Of a DNA stretch of 37,177 bases, positions 1 to 8,091 are shown one piece after another. Location: contig LJHW01000046.1 in NCBI GenBank assembly GCA_001295865.1, positions 1 to 37,177 on the forward strand, given 5' to 3'. The notes beneath the pieces are model-generated. The model searched no databases. It had not been told where the DNA came from and was given only the letters and a program-made list of their open reading frames with translations. The number at the start of each line of letters is the position of its first letter. Within the stretch, counting starts at the first letter, position 1. Made by a program: the position numbers and the translations under genes. This DNA is from a beta proteobacterium AAP65 (GTDB lineage: Bacteria; Pseudomonadota; Gammaproteobacteria; Burkholderiales; Burkholderiaceae_C).

Positions 1-199
1 TGGCCAGGGCCAGCACCAGGGTGGCAGCCGCGGCGCACAGCACCAGGCGCAGCAGGTGGCGGTCGGCGGCGTCCACGCTGGCCATCAGCTCGCGCGCATC
101 GCTGCCCTCGCCCCGGCCCAGGGTCGACCACGACCAGGGCCCCTCGGCCGCGGTGCGGGTGTCGGCGAAATCCGGGCGGGGGGTGGGCTTGGCGAACAT
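1..199 (-). CDS. Hypothetical membrane protein, N-terminal fragment
   Basis: The reading frame starts with ATG at 199 (minus strand) and runs off the left edge of the window, so only the first 66 residues are seen. The start is supported by an AGGAG ribosome binding site about 7 nt upstream (near 208-212). The visible part is a polar stretch rich in Asp, Arg and Pro, followed by LLRLVLCAAAATLVLALA, which looks like a first transmembrane segment. I do not recognise the family. It lies downstream of the large regulator at 370-3726 on the same strand, separated by about 170 bp with repeats, so it is probably transcribed separately. Confidence 0.6.
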   Translation of the reverse strand, partial: MFAKPTPRPDFADTRTAAEGPWSWSTLGRGEGSDARELMASVDAADRHLLRLVLCAAAATLVLALA

Positions 200-228
200 G
201 GTGCGGGCTCCTGCGGCTCTTGTGGTGT

Positions 229-304
229 GGGACCTGTCGTGGCGGGGCGCGTTGGCCTGCCATGACGAGGTTGTAGGTCCCATGCCGTTACGCACCCGTT
301 ACGC
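229..304. promoter_or_regulatory. Intergenic repeats upstream of the truncated membrane gene
   Basis: A 7-bp inverted repeat, GGGACCT at 229-235 and AGGTCCC at 275-281, flanks a 39-bp spacer. Next to it the 9-mer CCGTTACGC occurs twice (285-293 and 296-304), giving an 11-bp period. Both lie upstream of the gene starting at 199 and could be operator sites; no regulator is identified. Confidence 0.3.
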
Positions 305-343
305 CCCGGCAAGGCTCACCGCCTGGGGCTGTCACGCTGCCGG

Positions 344-360
344 CCCCCGCGAGCCGGGGG
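344..360 (-). terminator. Possible hairpin terminator after the SARP-like gene
   Basis: CCCCCG at 344-349 pairs with CGGGGG at 355-360 around a 5-nt loop. The hairpin lies about 10 nt past the stop codon of the minus-strand gene 370-3726. There is no T-tract, so intrinsic termination is uncertain. Confidence 0.3.
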
Positions 361-369
361 TGTGGCGCT

Positions 370-3300
370 TCAGTCCCTCGCCGTGTCGGGCGCCGGGCCC
401 AGCAGCCGCCGGTGCAGCGGGTGCTGGTGCAGGAAGCCGTCTGCGAACTCGGGTGGCACGTGGGCCGCGGCCGTGGTGCGCAACCAGGCCTGGCCTTCGG
501 CCCACGACGCCTGCGTTTCAGCGCGGCGGCCGGCGCGTGCCCAGGCCGTGGCGGTGGCCACGAAACGCAGGGCACGGTCGGCGTGCAGGGCCTCGGTGCC
601 CGCCGCGAGTGCGGTGACCTGCTGCGCCAGGGCGGCGGCCAGCGCCGCGTCCGGCGCGCGCGCTGCGGCGTGCAGCAGCGCACCCAGTTCGGCGCCGCGC
701 AGGTGGAGGGCCTGCGCCTCGTCGGCCACGGCCCGCAGCAGTGCCAGGGCCTCGGCCGGGTCGGCGTCCAGTGCCTGCTCGGTGCGCACGATCAGGCGCA
801 GTTCGGGCCAGCCGTCGGCCGGCGCCCGTGTGGCGGCTTCGGCCAGCAAGGGTGCGGCGTCCTGCCGCAGCCGGCGCTGCAGCCGGGCCAGCAACACCAG
901 CCAGCGCACCGCGTAACGCGCGGGCATGCGCCGCGCCGCGGCCAGCGCTTCGCCGCCCAGCACCTGTTGCGCGCGGGCATGCTGGCCGAGTTCCAGCCAC
1001 ACCTGCGCGAGCTGCAGGCGCGCCACCGGCACGCGTGAAGGGTTGCGCTCGGCGAGGATGTCTTCCGCCCGCCGGCACCATTCCAGCGCCGTGGCGTAAC
1101 GCCCGGCGCCGCGTTCGCATTGCGCCTGCAGCGTGGCGATGTAGCCAGCGCTGCTGCCATCGAGCTCGTAGGTGCTGACGATGCGCTGCGCCTGCGCGAT
1201 CTGCGCTGCGGCCAGCGCCAGATCACCTGCATCGAGGCAGCTGCTGGCGTAGTTCGCCAGGTTGGTGGCGAGCTGTGAGTGATCGCCAACATCGCGGCTG
1301 ATGCCGACGCAGCGTTCGTAGTGCGGTTGTGCGTCCAGCGGGCGGCCGAGGTTGCTCAGCACCACGGCGAGGTTGCCGTGGAACTCGGCGGCCACCACGG
1401 GCGAGGCCAGCAGGCCGATGCCTTCTTCCGCGGCGCGCATGTGGGGCAGGGCTTCTTCGAAGCGCCCGGTGAGGCTGAGCGCCGTGCCCAGGCGCTGGCG
1501 CAGCAGCGTCAGCAAGGCCGCGTTGCCCAGGGGCTCGGCCAGCGCCAGCGCGGCGCTGCCCTGTTCGATGGCGGTGTCGAAGTCGCCGAGCACGGCGCTG
1601 TACCAGGCGCGGTCGCCAGCGGCCAGCGCAGCTTGCAGCGGCGTGCGGGCCAGGGCCTGCAGGCGGCCGAGCAACGGCAGGCCGTCGGCCTGGCGCAGGG
1701 TGTTCATGTGGCCTTCGATGGCGTCGCGCAGCAGGTCGAAAGCTTCGTCCGGACGCTCGGCGGCTTCGGCGATGTCGGCGGCGCGCAGCAGGAAGCCGAT
1801 GCGTTCGTTTTCACGCAGCGAACGGTGCGCCAGCTCGGCCGCCGCACGCAGCGCCGGCAGGGCGCGGGCGCGCTGGCCGGCGGCTTCCCAATGGGCGGCC
1901 ACGCGTGCCGGGTCGGCATGGGCTTCGCTGCTCTGCGTCTCCAGCCAGGCGGCGGTCTGGCCGTGCAGGTGGCGGGCGATGACTTCCGGCAGGCCTTGCA
2001 GCACGGCGTCGTGCACGAGGTCGTGGGCGAAGGATTCGCCACGCAGCACCTGTTGCGCTTCCAGTTCGGCCCAGGGGTCGGCGAGGTCCAGCACGCTGCG
2101 GCCCAGCAGGTGGGCGGCCAGGGCGATGTTGAAGTCGACACCGGCCACCGCCGCCACACGCGCCAGCTGCAGCGCCGGGGCCGACAGGCGCGCCAGCTGC
2201 TGGCCGATCAGCTGCGCCAGCGTGTCGGGCCGCGGCAGCTGCTCGGCCACGCCGGGCACGGCCAGCGTGCCGAGGCTGCCGTCGCTCCAGGCCAGCTTGA
2301 GGGTTTCCAGTGCAAAGAGCGGGTTGCCGCCGGTGCGCTGGCACAGCACCGGCGCCAGCGCCGCCCCGCTGACGCCGGGCAGGGCCAGTGAATCGACGAA
2401 CTCGGCCATGGCCGCTTCCGACAGCGGCTGCAGCGGCAGCCGTGTGTGCGGCCCGGCCGCGGCCAACGCCAGCAGCAAACCCGACAGCGGCGTGCCCGGG
2501 GCCGCCGGGCGCAGGCCCAGGCAGCAGCGCGGCAGGCTGTCACCCCGCGCGGCAACAAGGTCGCGCGGGGCGGCCACCAGGCCTTGCAGCAGTTCGAGCG
2601 TGGCTTCGTCGGCGAAGTGCAGGTCGTCCAAGGCCAGCGTGTCGATGCTGCGGCGAGCGCGCTGCAGCAGTGCCAGCACCGGCTGCGCCAGCGGTTGGTG
2701 TGTGGGCGGCAGCGGCTCGGCGGCTTCGAGCAGCTCGGGCAGCAGCGGCGCCAGGGCGCGGCGCAAAGCGGGGTCGGCGGCGGCGGGGTCGCGGTCGAGC
2801 ACCTGGCGCAGGGCCCGCGCCAGCGTGGCATAGGGCACCAGCGCGTCGCCGGGCCGGCCGCTGCTGTGCAGCACGCCCGGCCGCACGCCGGCCAGGGCCT
2901 GCAGCAGGCGCGATTTGCCCATGCCGGCTTCGCCGATCACCACCACCACTTCACCGGCACCCAGCCCGCGTTGCAGCGCGGCGAGTTCGCTGTCGCGCCC
3001 CACCAGGCGCGGCGGGCGCAGCACGGCCGCCGGCGGCGCGCTGCGCACGCGTTCGCTGTGCGCCACCGTGCCCGATTGTTCGATGGTGGCCAGCAGCGCC
3101 AGCGTGGCCGCCGCCGGCGCGGCGCCCACCTCGTGCTTGAGCATCTGCTCGCAGCGGTCGAAGGCCAGCAGCGCGGCGGCGCGGTCGCCGCGCAGGTAGT
3201 GCAGGCGCATCACGCGGCGGTGCGCGTCTTCAGAAAGCGGGTCGCGTTCCAGCAGCGCCAGCGCCAGCGGCAGCGCGGCGGCCACGTCGCCGGCGGCTTC

Positions 3301-3726
3301 CAGCGCTTCGATGCGCGCTTCTTCGCCTTGGCGGGCAGCGGCACGCCGGGCCGCGCGGCGGCCCTCGAGCCAGGTGTCGATCTCGGGCGCCTCGGGCAGG
3401 CGCAGGTCGCCCAGCAGGCCGGTGGTCCGGTCCAGATCGTGTTGCACGCCGGGTGCCAGGCCGAGCGTGGCGGTGCCGACGGCGGCGTCGCGGCCGAGCT
3501 GCTTGCGCAGGCGGAAGAGCCTTTGGCGCATGGCGTTGCGCGCGGCTTCGGCTTCGCTGCCGGGCCACAGCAGCGCGGCCAGGCGCTCGCGCGAGGTGGG
3601 GCCCTCCAGAGCCAGCCAGGCCAGCAGCAAGGCATCGGTGGCCGCCAGCGGCAGCGCACGGGCACCTGGCGCGGTGGTTGCGCAGGGGGCGCCAGTCAGT
3701 TGCAGCAGCAGCGGGGTGTCTTGCAC
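370..3726 (-). CDS. SARP/BTAD-type transcriptional activator with ATPase and TPR region
   Basis: This 1118-residue protein has the layout of large AfsR/MalT-like regulators. A winged-helix-like N-terminus (about residues 20-95) is followed by a bacterial transcriptional activator domain (about 115-215, ending in the LAFDRCEQMLKHEVG region typical of BTAD). A P-loop ATPase follows, with Walker A GEAGMGKS at 265-272 and a Walker B-like LALDDLHFAD near 364-373. The C-terminal half is Ala/Leu-rich helical repeats that look like TPRs (about 600-1050). Such proteins are cytoplasmic DNA-binding switches that couple signal sensing to ATP binding. The start codon is GTG at 3726, the only start that preserves the N-terminal domain. 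It has no Shine-Dalgarno sequence, but TATCCT lies 7 nt upstream. The ligand and target genes are unknown. Confidence 0.85.
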   Translation of the reverse strand: MQDTPLLLQLTGAPCATTAPGARALPLAATDALLLAWLALEGPTSRERLAALLWPGSEAEAARNAMRQRLFRLRKQLGRDAAVGTATLGLAPGVQHDLDRTTGLLGDLRLPEAPEIDTWLEGRRAARRAAARQGEEARIEALEAAGDVAAALPLALALLERDPLSEDAHRRVMRLHYLRGDRAAALLAFDRCEQMLKHEVGAAPAAATLALLATIEQSGTVAHSERVRSAPPAAVLRPPRLVGRDSELAALQRGLGAGEVVVVIGEAGMGKSRLLQALAGVRPGVLHSSGRPGDALVPYATLARALRQVLDRDPAAADPALRRALAPLLPELLEAAEPLPPTHQPLAQPVLALLQRARRSIDTLALDDLHFADEATLELLQGLVAAPRDLVAARGDSLPRCCLGLRPAAPGTPLSGLLLALAAAGPHTRLPLQPLSEAAMAEFVDSLALPGVSGAALAPVLCQRTGGNPLFALETLKLAWSDGSLGTLAVPGVAEQLPRPDTLAQLIGQQLARLSAPALQLARVAAVAGVDFNIALAAHLLGRSVLDLADPWAELEAQQVLRGESFAHDLVHDAVLQGLPEVIARHLHGQTAAWLETQSSEAHADPARVAAHWEAAGQRARALPALRAAAELAHRSLRENERIGFLLRAADIAEAAERPDEAFDLLRDAIEGHMNTLRQADGLPLLGRLQALARTPLQAALAAGDRAWYSAVLGDFDTAIEQGSAALALAEPLGNAALLTLLRQRLGTALSLTGRFEEALPHMRAAEEGIGLLASPVVAAEFHGNLAVVLSNLGRPLDAQPHYERCVGISRDVGDHSQLATNLANYASSCLDAGDLALAAAQIAQAQRIVSTYELDGSSAGYIATLQAQCERGAGRYATALEWCRRAEDILAERNPSRVPVARLQLAQVWLELGQHARAQQVLGGEALAAARRMPARYAVRWLVLLARLQRRLRQDAAPLLAEAATRAPADGWPELRLIVRTEQALDADPAEALALLRAVADEAQALHLRGAELGALLHAAARAPDAALAAALAQQVTALAAGTEALHADRALRFVATATAWARAGRRAETQASWAEGQAWLRTTAAAHVPPEFADGFLHQHPLHRRLLGPAPDTARD

Positions 3727-3739
3727 GGCGGCGAGGATA
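3727..3739 (-). promoter_or_regulatory. Candidate -10 box immediately before the GTG start
   Basis: On the minus strand TATCCT (3739-3734) is followed by 7 nt and then the GTG start at 3726. Normal spacing from a -10 box would put transcription initiation at or next to the start codon, giving a leaderless mRNA. No convincing -35 box is seen. Confidence 0.35.
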
Positions 3740-3800
3740 GCGGCGGCGCAGGCGGTCTCCGGGCCGCTTGCACCCGCTGGTCAGCTGAAGGCCCTGTGCT

Positions 3801-4697
3801 TTAGGTGAAAAGCTCGACCCGCGCGGCGTTGGTGATGGCCGCCACCGCCGGGTGCGTGATGCGCCGCTCGGCCGAGACGGCGAAGAAGTGTTCGCTGATC
3901 TCGCTGGTGCGGCCGATGATCTCCACGCCGTACTGGCCCGAGGTTTCGTCCTCGCAGACGCTGGGCGACAGGAAGACGCCGCCGCCTTCACGGCCGAAAG
4001 CCTTCATCAGCGCGCCGTCGTTGAATTCGCCGACCACACGCGGGTGCAGCTCGTGGCGCGTGAGCCAGGCCTCGAACTGCGGCCGCACCGACGACGTGCC
4101 GCCGGGCACGAGCATGGGCGCGTCGTTCAGGCAGGCCGGAAACGGCCCCTGCAGCGTGGCGCGCAGCCCCGGCGATGCGTAGAAGGACATGGCCGACGAG
4201 CCCAGCGGGTGGTTGAAGGCCTTCACGCTCAAGCGGCTGGTGAGCGGCTCGTCGGTGATGACGAGGTCGAGCTTGTGCAGCGCCAGTTGCGCCATCAGGT
4301 CGTTGAACTGGCCCTCTACGCAGACCAGGCGCACCGGGTCGGCCAGGTGCAAGGCCGGCTCCAGCAGGCGGTAGGCCACGGTCTTGGCCAGCGCATCGGT
4401 GATGCCGACGCGGAAATCCTGCACCGGCTTGCCAGCGCTGCGCTGCGCGCGCAGCTCGTTTTCAAGTTCGTGGCCGAGGGCGAAGATCTCGTCGGCGTAA
4501 CGCAGCGCGATGCGGCCGTCGTCTGTGAGCTCGAGCTTGCGGCCGGCCTTGCGGAAGAGCTGGCGGCCCAGGCGTTCTTCCAGCAGCTTGATCTGCCCAG
4601 ACAGCGTCTGCGGCGTGAGGTGCAGCTGTTCGCTGGCCTTCACGATGCCGCCGGCCTTGGCCGTGACCCAGAAGTAGTGCAGGTGCTTGAAGTTCAT
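3801..4697 (-). CDS. nhaR: LysR-family transcriptional regulator, NhaR-like
   Basis: This 298-residue LysR-type regulator starts MNFKHLHYFWVTAKAGG and contains LTPQTLSGQIKLLEERLGRQ. That N-terminus closely resembles NhaR, the activator of the sodium/proton antiporter gene nhaA in enterobacteria. The helix-turn-helix is at about residues 17-40 and the rest is the two-lobed periplasmic-binding-like effector domain. No antiporter gene is adjacent, so the target here is unknown. It is divergent from the Rrf2 gene at 4811, and the intergenic region carries spaced TTCGA repeats. TAAACT lies 6 nt before the ATG and there is no Shine-Dalgarno sequence. Confidence 0.85.
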   Translation of the reverse strand: MNFKHLHYFWVTAKAGGIVKASEQLHLTPQTLSGQIKLLEERLGRQLFRKAGRKLELTDDGRIALRYADEIFALGHELENELRAQRSAGKPVQDFRVGITDALAKTVAYRLLEPALHLADPVRLVCVEGQFNDLMAQLALHKLDLVITDEPLTSRLSVKAFNHPLGSSAMSFYASPGLRATLQGPFPACLNDAPMLVPGGTSSVRPQFEAWLTRHELHPRVVGEFNDGALMKAFGREGGGVFLSPSVCEDETSGQYGVEIIGRTSEISEHFFAVSAERRITHPAVAAITNAARVELFT

Positions 4698-4740
4698 TCT
4701 TCGAGTTTATCGAACTGATTTTGTCTAAAGTTCGAATTTA
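4698..4740. promoter_or_regulatory. nhaR promoter and phased TTCGA operator-like repeats
   Basis: TTCGA at 4700-4704, TCGAA at 4710-4714 and TTCGAA at 4731-4736 are spaced by about 10 and 21 bp, that is, on the same helix face. TCGAAC (4710-4715) and GTTCGA (4730-4735) form an inverted repeat with a 14-bp spacer. A minus-strand -10-like TAAACT (4709-4704) sits 6 nt before the nhaR start. The region is AT-rich compared with its surroundings. This would suit an autoregulating LysR protein. Confidence 0.45.
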
Positions 4741-4810
4741 CGGAGGCATGGCATGTCCCTACATTGCTTGGGTGCGTCGATGGACGACGTTCACTGCAAG
4801 GAGATTCAGC

Positions 4811-5320
4811 ATGCGCATGAGCACCAAAGGCCGTTTTGCCGTCAACGCTCTCATCGACCTCGCCCTGCGGGAGGCCGCTGGCCCCGTGGCGCTGGCCACG
4901 ATCAGCGCACGCCAGCAGGTGTCGCTGTCTTACCTGGAGCAGCTGTTCAGCCGGCTGCGGCGTGATGGCATTGTCGAGAGCACCCGCGGCCCCGGCGGCG
5001 GTTACACGCTGGGCCGCCCGGCCGGCGAGATCACCGTGGCCGACATCGTCACGGCCGTCGACGACCCGCTGGAAAACACCGAGGCCGAAGCCGCCGCCGA
5101 CGGCCTGAGCCAAGCGCTGTGGCAGCGCCTGAACGCCACGATGTTGCAGCACATGGCCACCATCACGCTGCAGGGCCTGGTGGACGAGCAGAAGGCCCAG
5201 GGCGCCACGGTGGAAGTCAAGCCCGTGCGCCGCACGATCGCCACGCCGCCGGTGGTGAAGCCGCCGCGCACCACGGCGCCGAACTCGGTGTTTGCCTTCG
5301 GTCGCAGCTTCGCGCGCTGA
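4811..5320 (+). CDS. Rrf2-family transcriptional regulator lacking Fe-S cysteines
   Basis: This 169-residue Rrf2-family protein begins MRMSTKGRFAVNALIDLA. It has a winged helix-turn-helix (about residues 27-70) with YLEQLFSRLRRDGIVES and GPGGGYTLGR, hallmarks of IscR. The start at 4811 is fixed by AAGGAG at 4798-4803, 7 nt upstream; an upstream in-frame extension lacks this support. In IscR three cysteines between the dimer helix and C-terminus bind a [2Fe-2S] cluster. Here that region (DPLENTEAEAAADGLSQALW, about residues 85-104) and the whole protein contain no cysteine. It therefore cannot be a classical cluster-binding IscR, and no isc genes are nearby. The C-terminus is a Pro/Thr/Arg-rich tail. 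Confidence 0.85.
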   Translation: MRMSTKGRFAVNALIDLALREAAGPVALATISARQQVSLSYLEQLFSRLRRDGIVESTRGPGGGYTLGRPAGEITVADIVTAVDDPLENTEAEAAADGLSQALWQRLNATMLQHMATITLQGLVDEQKAQGATVEVKPVRRTIATPPVVKPPRTTAPNSVFAFGRSFAR

Positions 5321-5335
5321 CGGGCACTGCCCGAT

Positions 5336-5370
5336 AAAAAAGGGGCCGCAGACGCGGCCCCTTTGTTTTT
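5336..5370. terminator. Bidirectional Rho-independent terminator
   Basis: GGGGCCGC (5342-5349) pairs with GCGGCCCC (5354-5361) around the tetraloop AGAC. It is flanked by AAAAAA (5336-5341) on the left and TTTGTTTTT (5362-5370) on the right. It therefore has a T-tract on both strands and can end both the Rrf2 transcript (plus) and the convergent dctM transcript (minus). Confidence 0.9.
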
Positions 5371-5398
5371 CTGAGGCGGGGCTCGAGGGCCCCACCCT

Positions 5399-7423
5399 TT
5401 ACTTGTACAGCACCTGCGGCAGCCACAGCCCGATGGCCGGGAAGTTGTAGAGCAGCACGATCGCGATGACCTGGATGCCCATGAAGGGCAGCATGCCCGC
5501 GAAGATCTGGTTCAAGGTGACGTGCGGCGGGCTCACGCCCTTCAGGTAGAAGGCCGCCATCGCCACCGGCGGGCTCAGGAAGGCGGTCTGCAGGTTCAGC
5601 GCCACCAGCAGGCCGAAGAACAGCGGGTCGACCCCGAAGTTGTCGAGCAGCGGGATGAAGATGGGCATGAAGATCACGATGATCTCGGTCCACTCCAGCG
5701 GCCAGCCGAGCACGAAGATGATGACCTGGCTGAGGATGAGGAACTCGGTCTGCGTCAGGTTCATCGACATGACCCAGTTCTCGACCAGTTCCTGCCCGCC
5801 CAGCAGCGCAAACGCGGCCGAGAAGATGGCGCTGCCCACGAAGAGCCAGCACACCATGGCGCTGGTCTTGGCGGTGAGAAAGACGCTCTCCTTCAACACC
5901 GTCATGTTGAACTGGCGGTAGGCCACGGCCAGCAAAAAACCGCCCAGGGCCCCCACCGCGGCCGCCTCCGTGGGCGTGGCCAGGCCCATCACGATGCTGC
6001 CCAGCACCGCCAGGATGAGGATCAGCAGCGGGAAGAAGCTGCTCAGCAGCATCTTGAAGATCTCCAGGCGCTGGAAGCTCAGCAGCGCGTAGAACGCCAG
6101 CAGCGCCACCGCGCCGACGCCGGTGCCGATGTACCAGCCGCGCGTGGCGGGTGTGCGTTCGGCGCTGGCGGCGGGGCCCGCTTCAGCCGCGCCGGGCGGC
6201 TCTTGCACGCCCTGCGCACCCGGCGGTTCTTGCACCCCCGAGACCGGCGGCGGCTCTTGCGTGCCTTCTTCCGCGGGTGGTTCTTTCAAGTCGCCACTGC
6301 CTTCGGCCGGGGGCTCTTTCAGATCGCCCGGGTTTTCGGCCGGGGGTTCTTGCAGGCCACCACTTTCGGCGCCCGGCTCGGCGGCCGGCTCGGCCAGGCC
6401 GCCCGAAGGAGACTGCAGCCCGCCGTCGGCCGCGGCGGTGGCGTCACTGCGGGCCATGTCGGCCTGCGCCTCGGCGCTCGGCGGTGCGGTGTTGCTGTGC
6501 CAGCTCCAGGCCGCTGCCGCCGTGAACACCAGGGCTGGCAGCAGCGCGATGAAGAGCTGCTTGACGATGTAGCCTGTGGGCACGGCGATGTTGCGGTGGC
6601 CCTTCAGGGCCCGCAGCAGCGCTGGCAGCGCGTTGTTGCCGATGTGCTGCGAGATGGGCTCGGTCATGGGCGGCAGCGGGACGAAGCGCTCGGCGGCCGA
6701 CAGTGGCGGCATCAGGGCTGGCTTCAGCTTGGCCAGGATGACCACGTAACCCACATACAGCCCGGCCAGCATGAGGCCGGGGAAAAACGCCCCGGCGTAG
6801 AGCTGCACCACCGAGACACCGGCGGTGGCGCCGTAGACGATGAGCATCACGCTGGGCGGAATCAGGATGCCCAGGCAGCCACCGGCGGTGATGGCGCCGG
6901 CCGAGACGCGCACGTCATAACCGCCGCGCAGCATCTGTGGCAGTGCCAGCAAGCCCATCAGCGTGACCACCGCGCCCACGATGCCCGTGGCCGTGGCGAA
7001 CACCGCGCAGGTGAAAAGCGTGGCCACGGCCAGGCTGCCGGGCAGACGGGCCAGCGCCAGGTGCAGGCTCTTGAAGAGCTTCTCGATCAGGTTGGCGCGT
7101 TCAACGAGGTAGCCCATGAACACGAACAGCGGGATCGAGATGAGCACGTCGTTGCCCATCACCTTGAAGGCGCTCTGCACCATCAGCGTGAGCGTCTTCT
7201 CGGTGTTCTCCTCGTAGGCGATCCACGTGAAGATCATGCCCATGCCCATCAGCGTGAAAGCCGTGGGGAAGCCCAGCATGATGGCCACGACGACCAGACC
7301 CAGCATCATCAGGCCGAGGTGGCCGTTGGTGATCTTGTCGGCCGAGAGCAGCATCACCGCGGTGCCCGCGATGATCAGCCCCATGATGATGAAGCCGAAC
7401 CAGAGTTCCTTGCGGATCTTCAC
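5399..7423 (-). CDS. dctM: TRAP transporter large permease (DctM) with repeat-rich insert
   Basis: This 674-residue integral membrane protein is the large permease (DctM, ion-transporter superfamily) of a TRAP system, driving sodium- or proton-coupled uptake of an organic acid delivered by DctP. Family hallmarks include LISIPLFVFMGYLVERA, the GILIPPSVMLIVYG region near residues 185-198, and GLATPTEAAAVGALGG near 480-494. Canonical DctM is about 430 residues. The excess lies in the middle, including an extra membrane hairpin (about 288-307 and 432-449) enclosing a hydrophilic loop (about 310-428) with six EPP repeats. The long form resembles large permeases annotated in mannitol/chloroaromatic-type TRAP systems. 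The start is GTG at 7423, sharing GTGA with the dctQ stop. Confidence 0.9.
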   Translation of the reverse strand: MKIRKELWFGFIIMGLIIAGTAVMLLSADKITNGHLGLMMLGLVVVAIMLGFPTAFTLMGMGMIFTWIAYEENTEKTLTLMVQSAFKVMGNDVLISIPLFVFMGYLVERANLIEKLFKSLHLALARLPGSLAVATLFTCAVFATATGIVGAVVTLMGLLALPQMLRGGYDVRVSAGAITAGGCLGILIPPSVMLIVYGATAGVSVVQLYAGAFFPGLMLAGLYVGYVVILAKLKPALMPPLSAAERFVPLPPMTEPISQHIGNNALPALLRALKGHRNIAVPTGYIVKQLFIALLPALVFTAAAAWSWHSNTAPPSAEAQADMARSDATAAADGGLQSPSGGLAEPAAEPGAESGGLQEPPAENPGDLKEPPAEGSGDLKEPPAEEGTQEPPPVSGVQEPPGAQGVQEPPGAAEAGPAASAERTPATRGWYIGTGVGAVALLAFYALLSFQRLEIFKMLLSSFFPLLILILAVLGSIVMGLATPTEAAAVGALGGFLLAVAYRQFNMTVLKESVFLTAKTSAMVCWLFVGSAIFSAAFALLGGQELVENWVMSMNLTQTEFLILSQVIIFVLGWPLEWTEIIVIFMPIFIPLLDNFGVDPLFFGLLVALNLQTAFLSPPVAMAAFYLKGVSPPHVTLNQIFAGMLPFMGIQVIAIVLLYNFPAIGLWLPQVLYK
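6188..6364 (-). repeat. In-frame EPP repeat array within dctM
   Basis: The encoded loop (residues about 354-412) has EPP at residues 359, 370, 381, 390, 399 and 408: two 11-residue steps followed by three 9-residue steps. Units read LQEPPAENPGD, LKEPPAEGSGD, LKEPPAEEGT and then VQEPPGAQG-like. At DNA level the complementary strand shows recurring GGTTCTT/GGCTCTT blocks. Such arrays can change copy number by slippage or recombination. Confidence 0.8.
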
Positions 7424-8040
7424 TTGGCGGCCTCCTGGCGGACCACGAACTTGTCGAGCTGCGCGATGTCTTCGTCTTTCACGTGCACCATGGCCTTGAG
7501 CTTGTCGACATCGACCTCTTCGACGTCTTGCTCACGCGAGGGCCATGCGCCGTCGCGCAGGCAGGCGACGCAGCGCACCATCTCGACGATGCCCTGCAGC
7601 AGCAGCATGCCGCCCGCGATCGGGATGCCGAACTTGAAGGGGTACAGCGGCAGCGGCGTGGCGCTGAAGGTGCTTTCGCGGATGGCCAGCGACTCGTTGG
7701 CGAAGATCCAGCCGGCGTAGGTGAGCGCCACCACGCCGGGCATAAAGAAAATGAAATACAGGATGAGGTCGAGCGTGGCCTGCGTGCGCGGCCGGAAGAA
7801 GCCGTAGAGCACGTCGCCGCGCACGTGGCCGTTCTTGCTGAGCGTGTAGGCGCCGGCCATCATGAAGAGGGTGCCGTACATCATGATCTGGACGTCCAGC
7901 GCCCAGTCGTGCGGGTCGTTCAGCACATAGCGCGAGAACACTTCCCAGCTGATCATCAGCGTCAGGCTGACGATCAACCAGGCGAAAAGCTGGCCGAGCC
8001 AGGTGGACACACGGTCCACCAGGAGCAAGAGGCTTTGCAT
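7420..8040 (-). CDS. dctQ: TRAP transporter small permease (DctQ)
   Basis: This 206-residue protein with four hydrophobic segments is the small membrane subunit of the TRAP system. It contains SWEVFSRYVLNDPHDWALD and the GTLFMMAGAYTLSKNGHVRGD region typical of the DctQ family, plus a cytoplasmic charged C-terminus. The start at 8040 (MQSLLLLVDRV) has GGAG about 8 nt upstream. A longer in-frame extension to 8223 would overlap dctP and is not conserved-looking. Its stop overlaps the dctM start by 4 nt (GTGA), implying coupled translation of the two permease subunits. It is downstream of dctP, from which it is separated by a terminator-like hairpin. Confidence 0.92.
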   Translation of the reverse strand: MQSLLLLVDRVSTWLGQLFAWLIVSLTLMISWEVFSRYVLNDPHDWALDVQIMMYGTLFMMAGAYTLSKNGHVRGDVLYGFFRPRTQATLDLILYFIFFMPGVVALTYAGWIFANESLAIRESTFSATPLPLYPFKFGIPIAGGMLLLQGIVEMVRCVACLRDGAWPSREQDVEEVDVDKLKAMVHVKDEDIAQLDKFVVRQEAAK

Positions 8041-8091
8041 CGCGGCAATCTCCGGGGATACACAGACGGGAACCAAGGATTCTCGCCCAGG

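Noticed and set aside
1279..2391. Long plus-strand frames opposite the SARP-like gene
   Set aside because: They are shadows of the minus-strand gene, with Arg/Gln/His-rich products and no motif.
4721..4810. A 30-codon upstream extension of the Rrf2 protein
   Set aside because: The ribosome binding site AAGGAG and the family N-terminus both fix the start at 4811. The extension overlaps the operator-like repeats.
5522..7720. A 732-codon open frame on the plus strand
   Set aside because: It is antisense to dctM and dctQ. The product is His/Gln/Asp-rich low-complexity sequence with no domain, while the minus-strand frames are clear membrane proteins.
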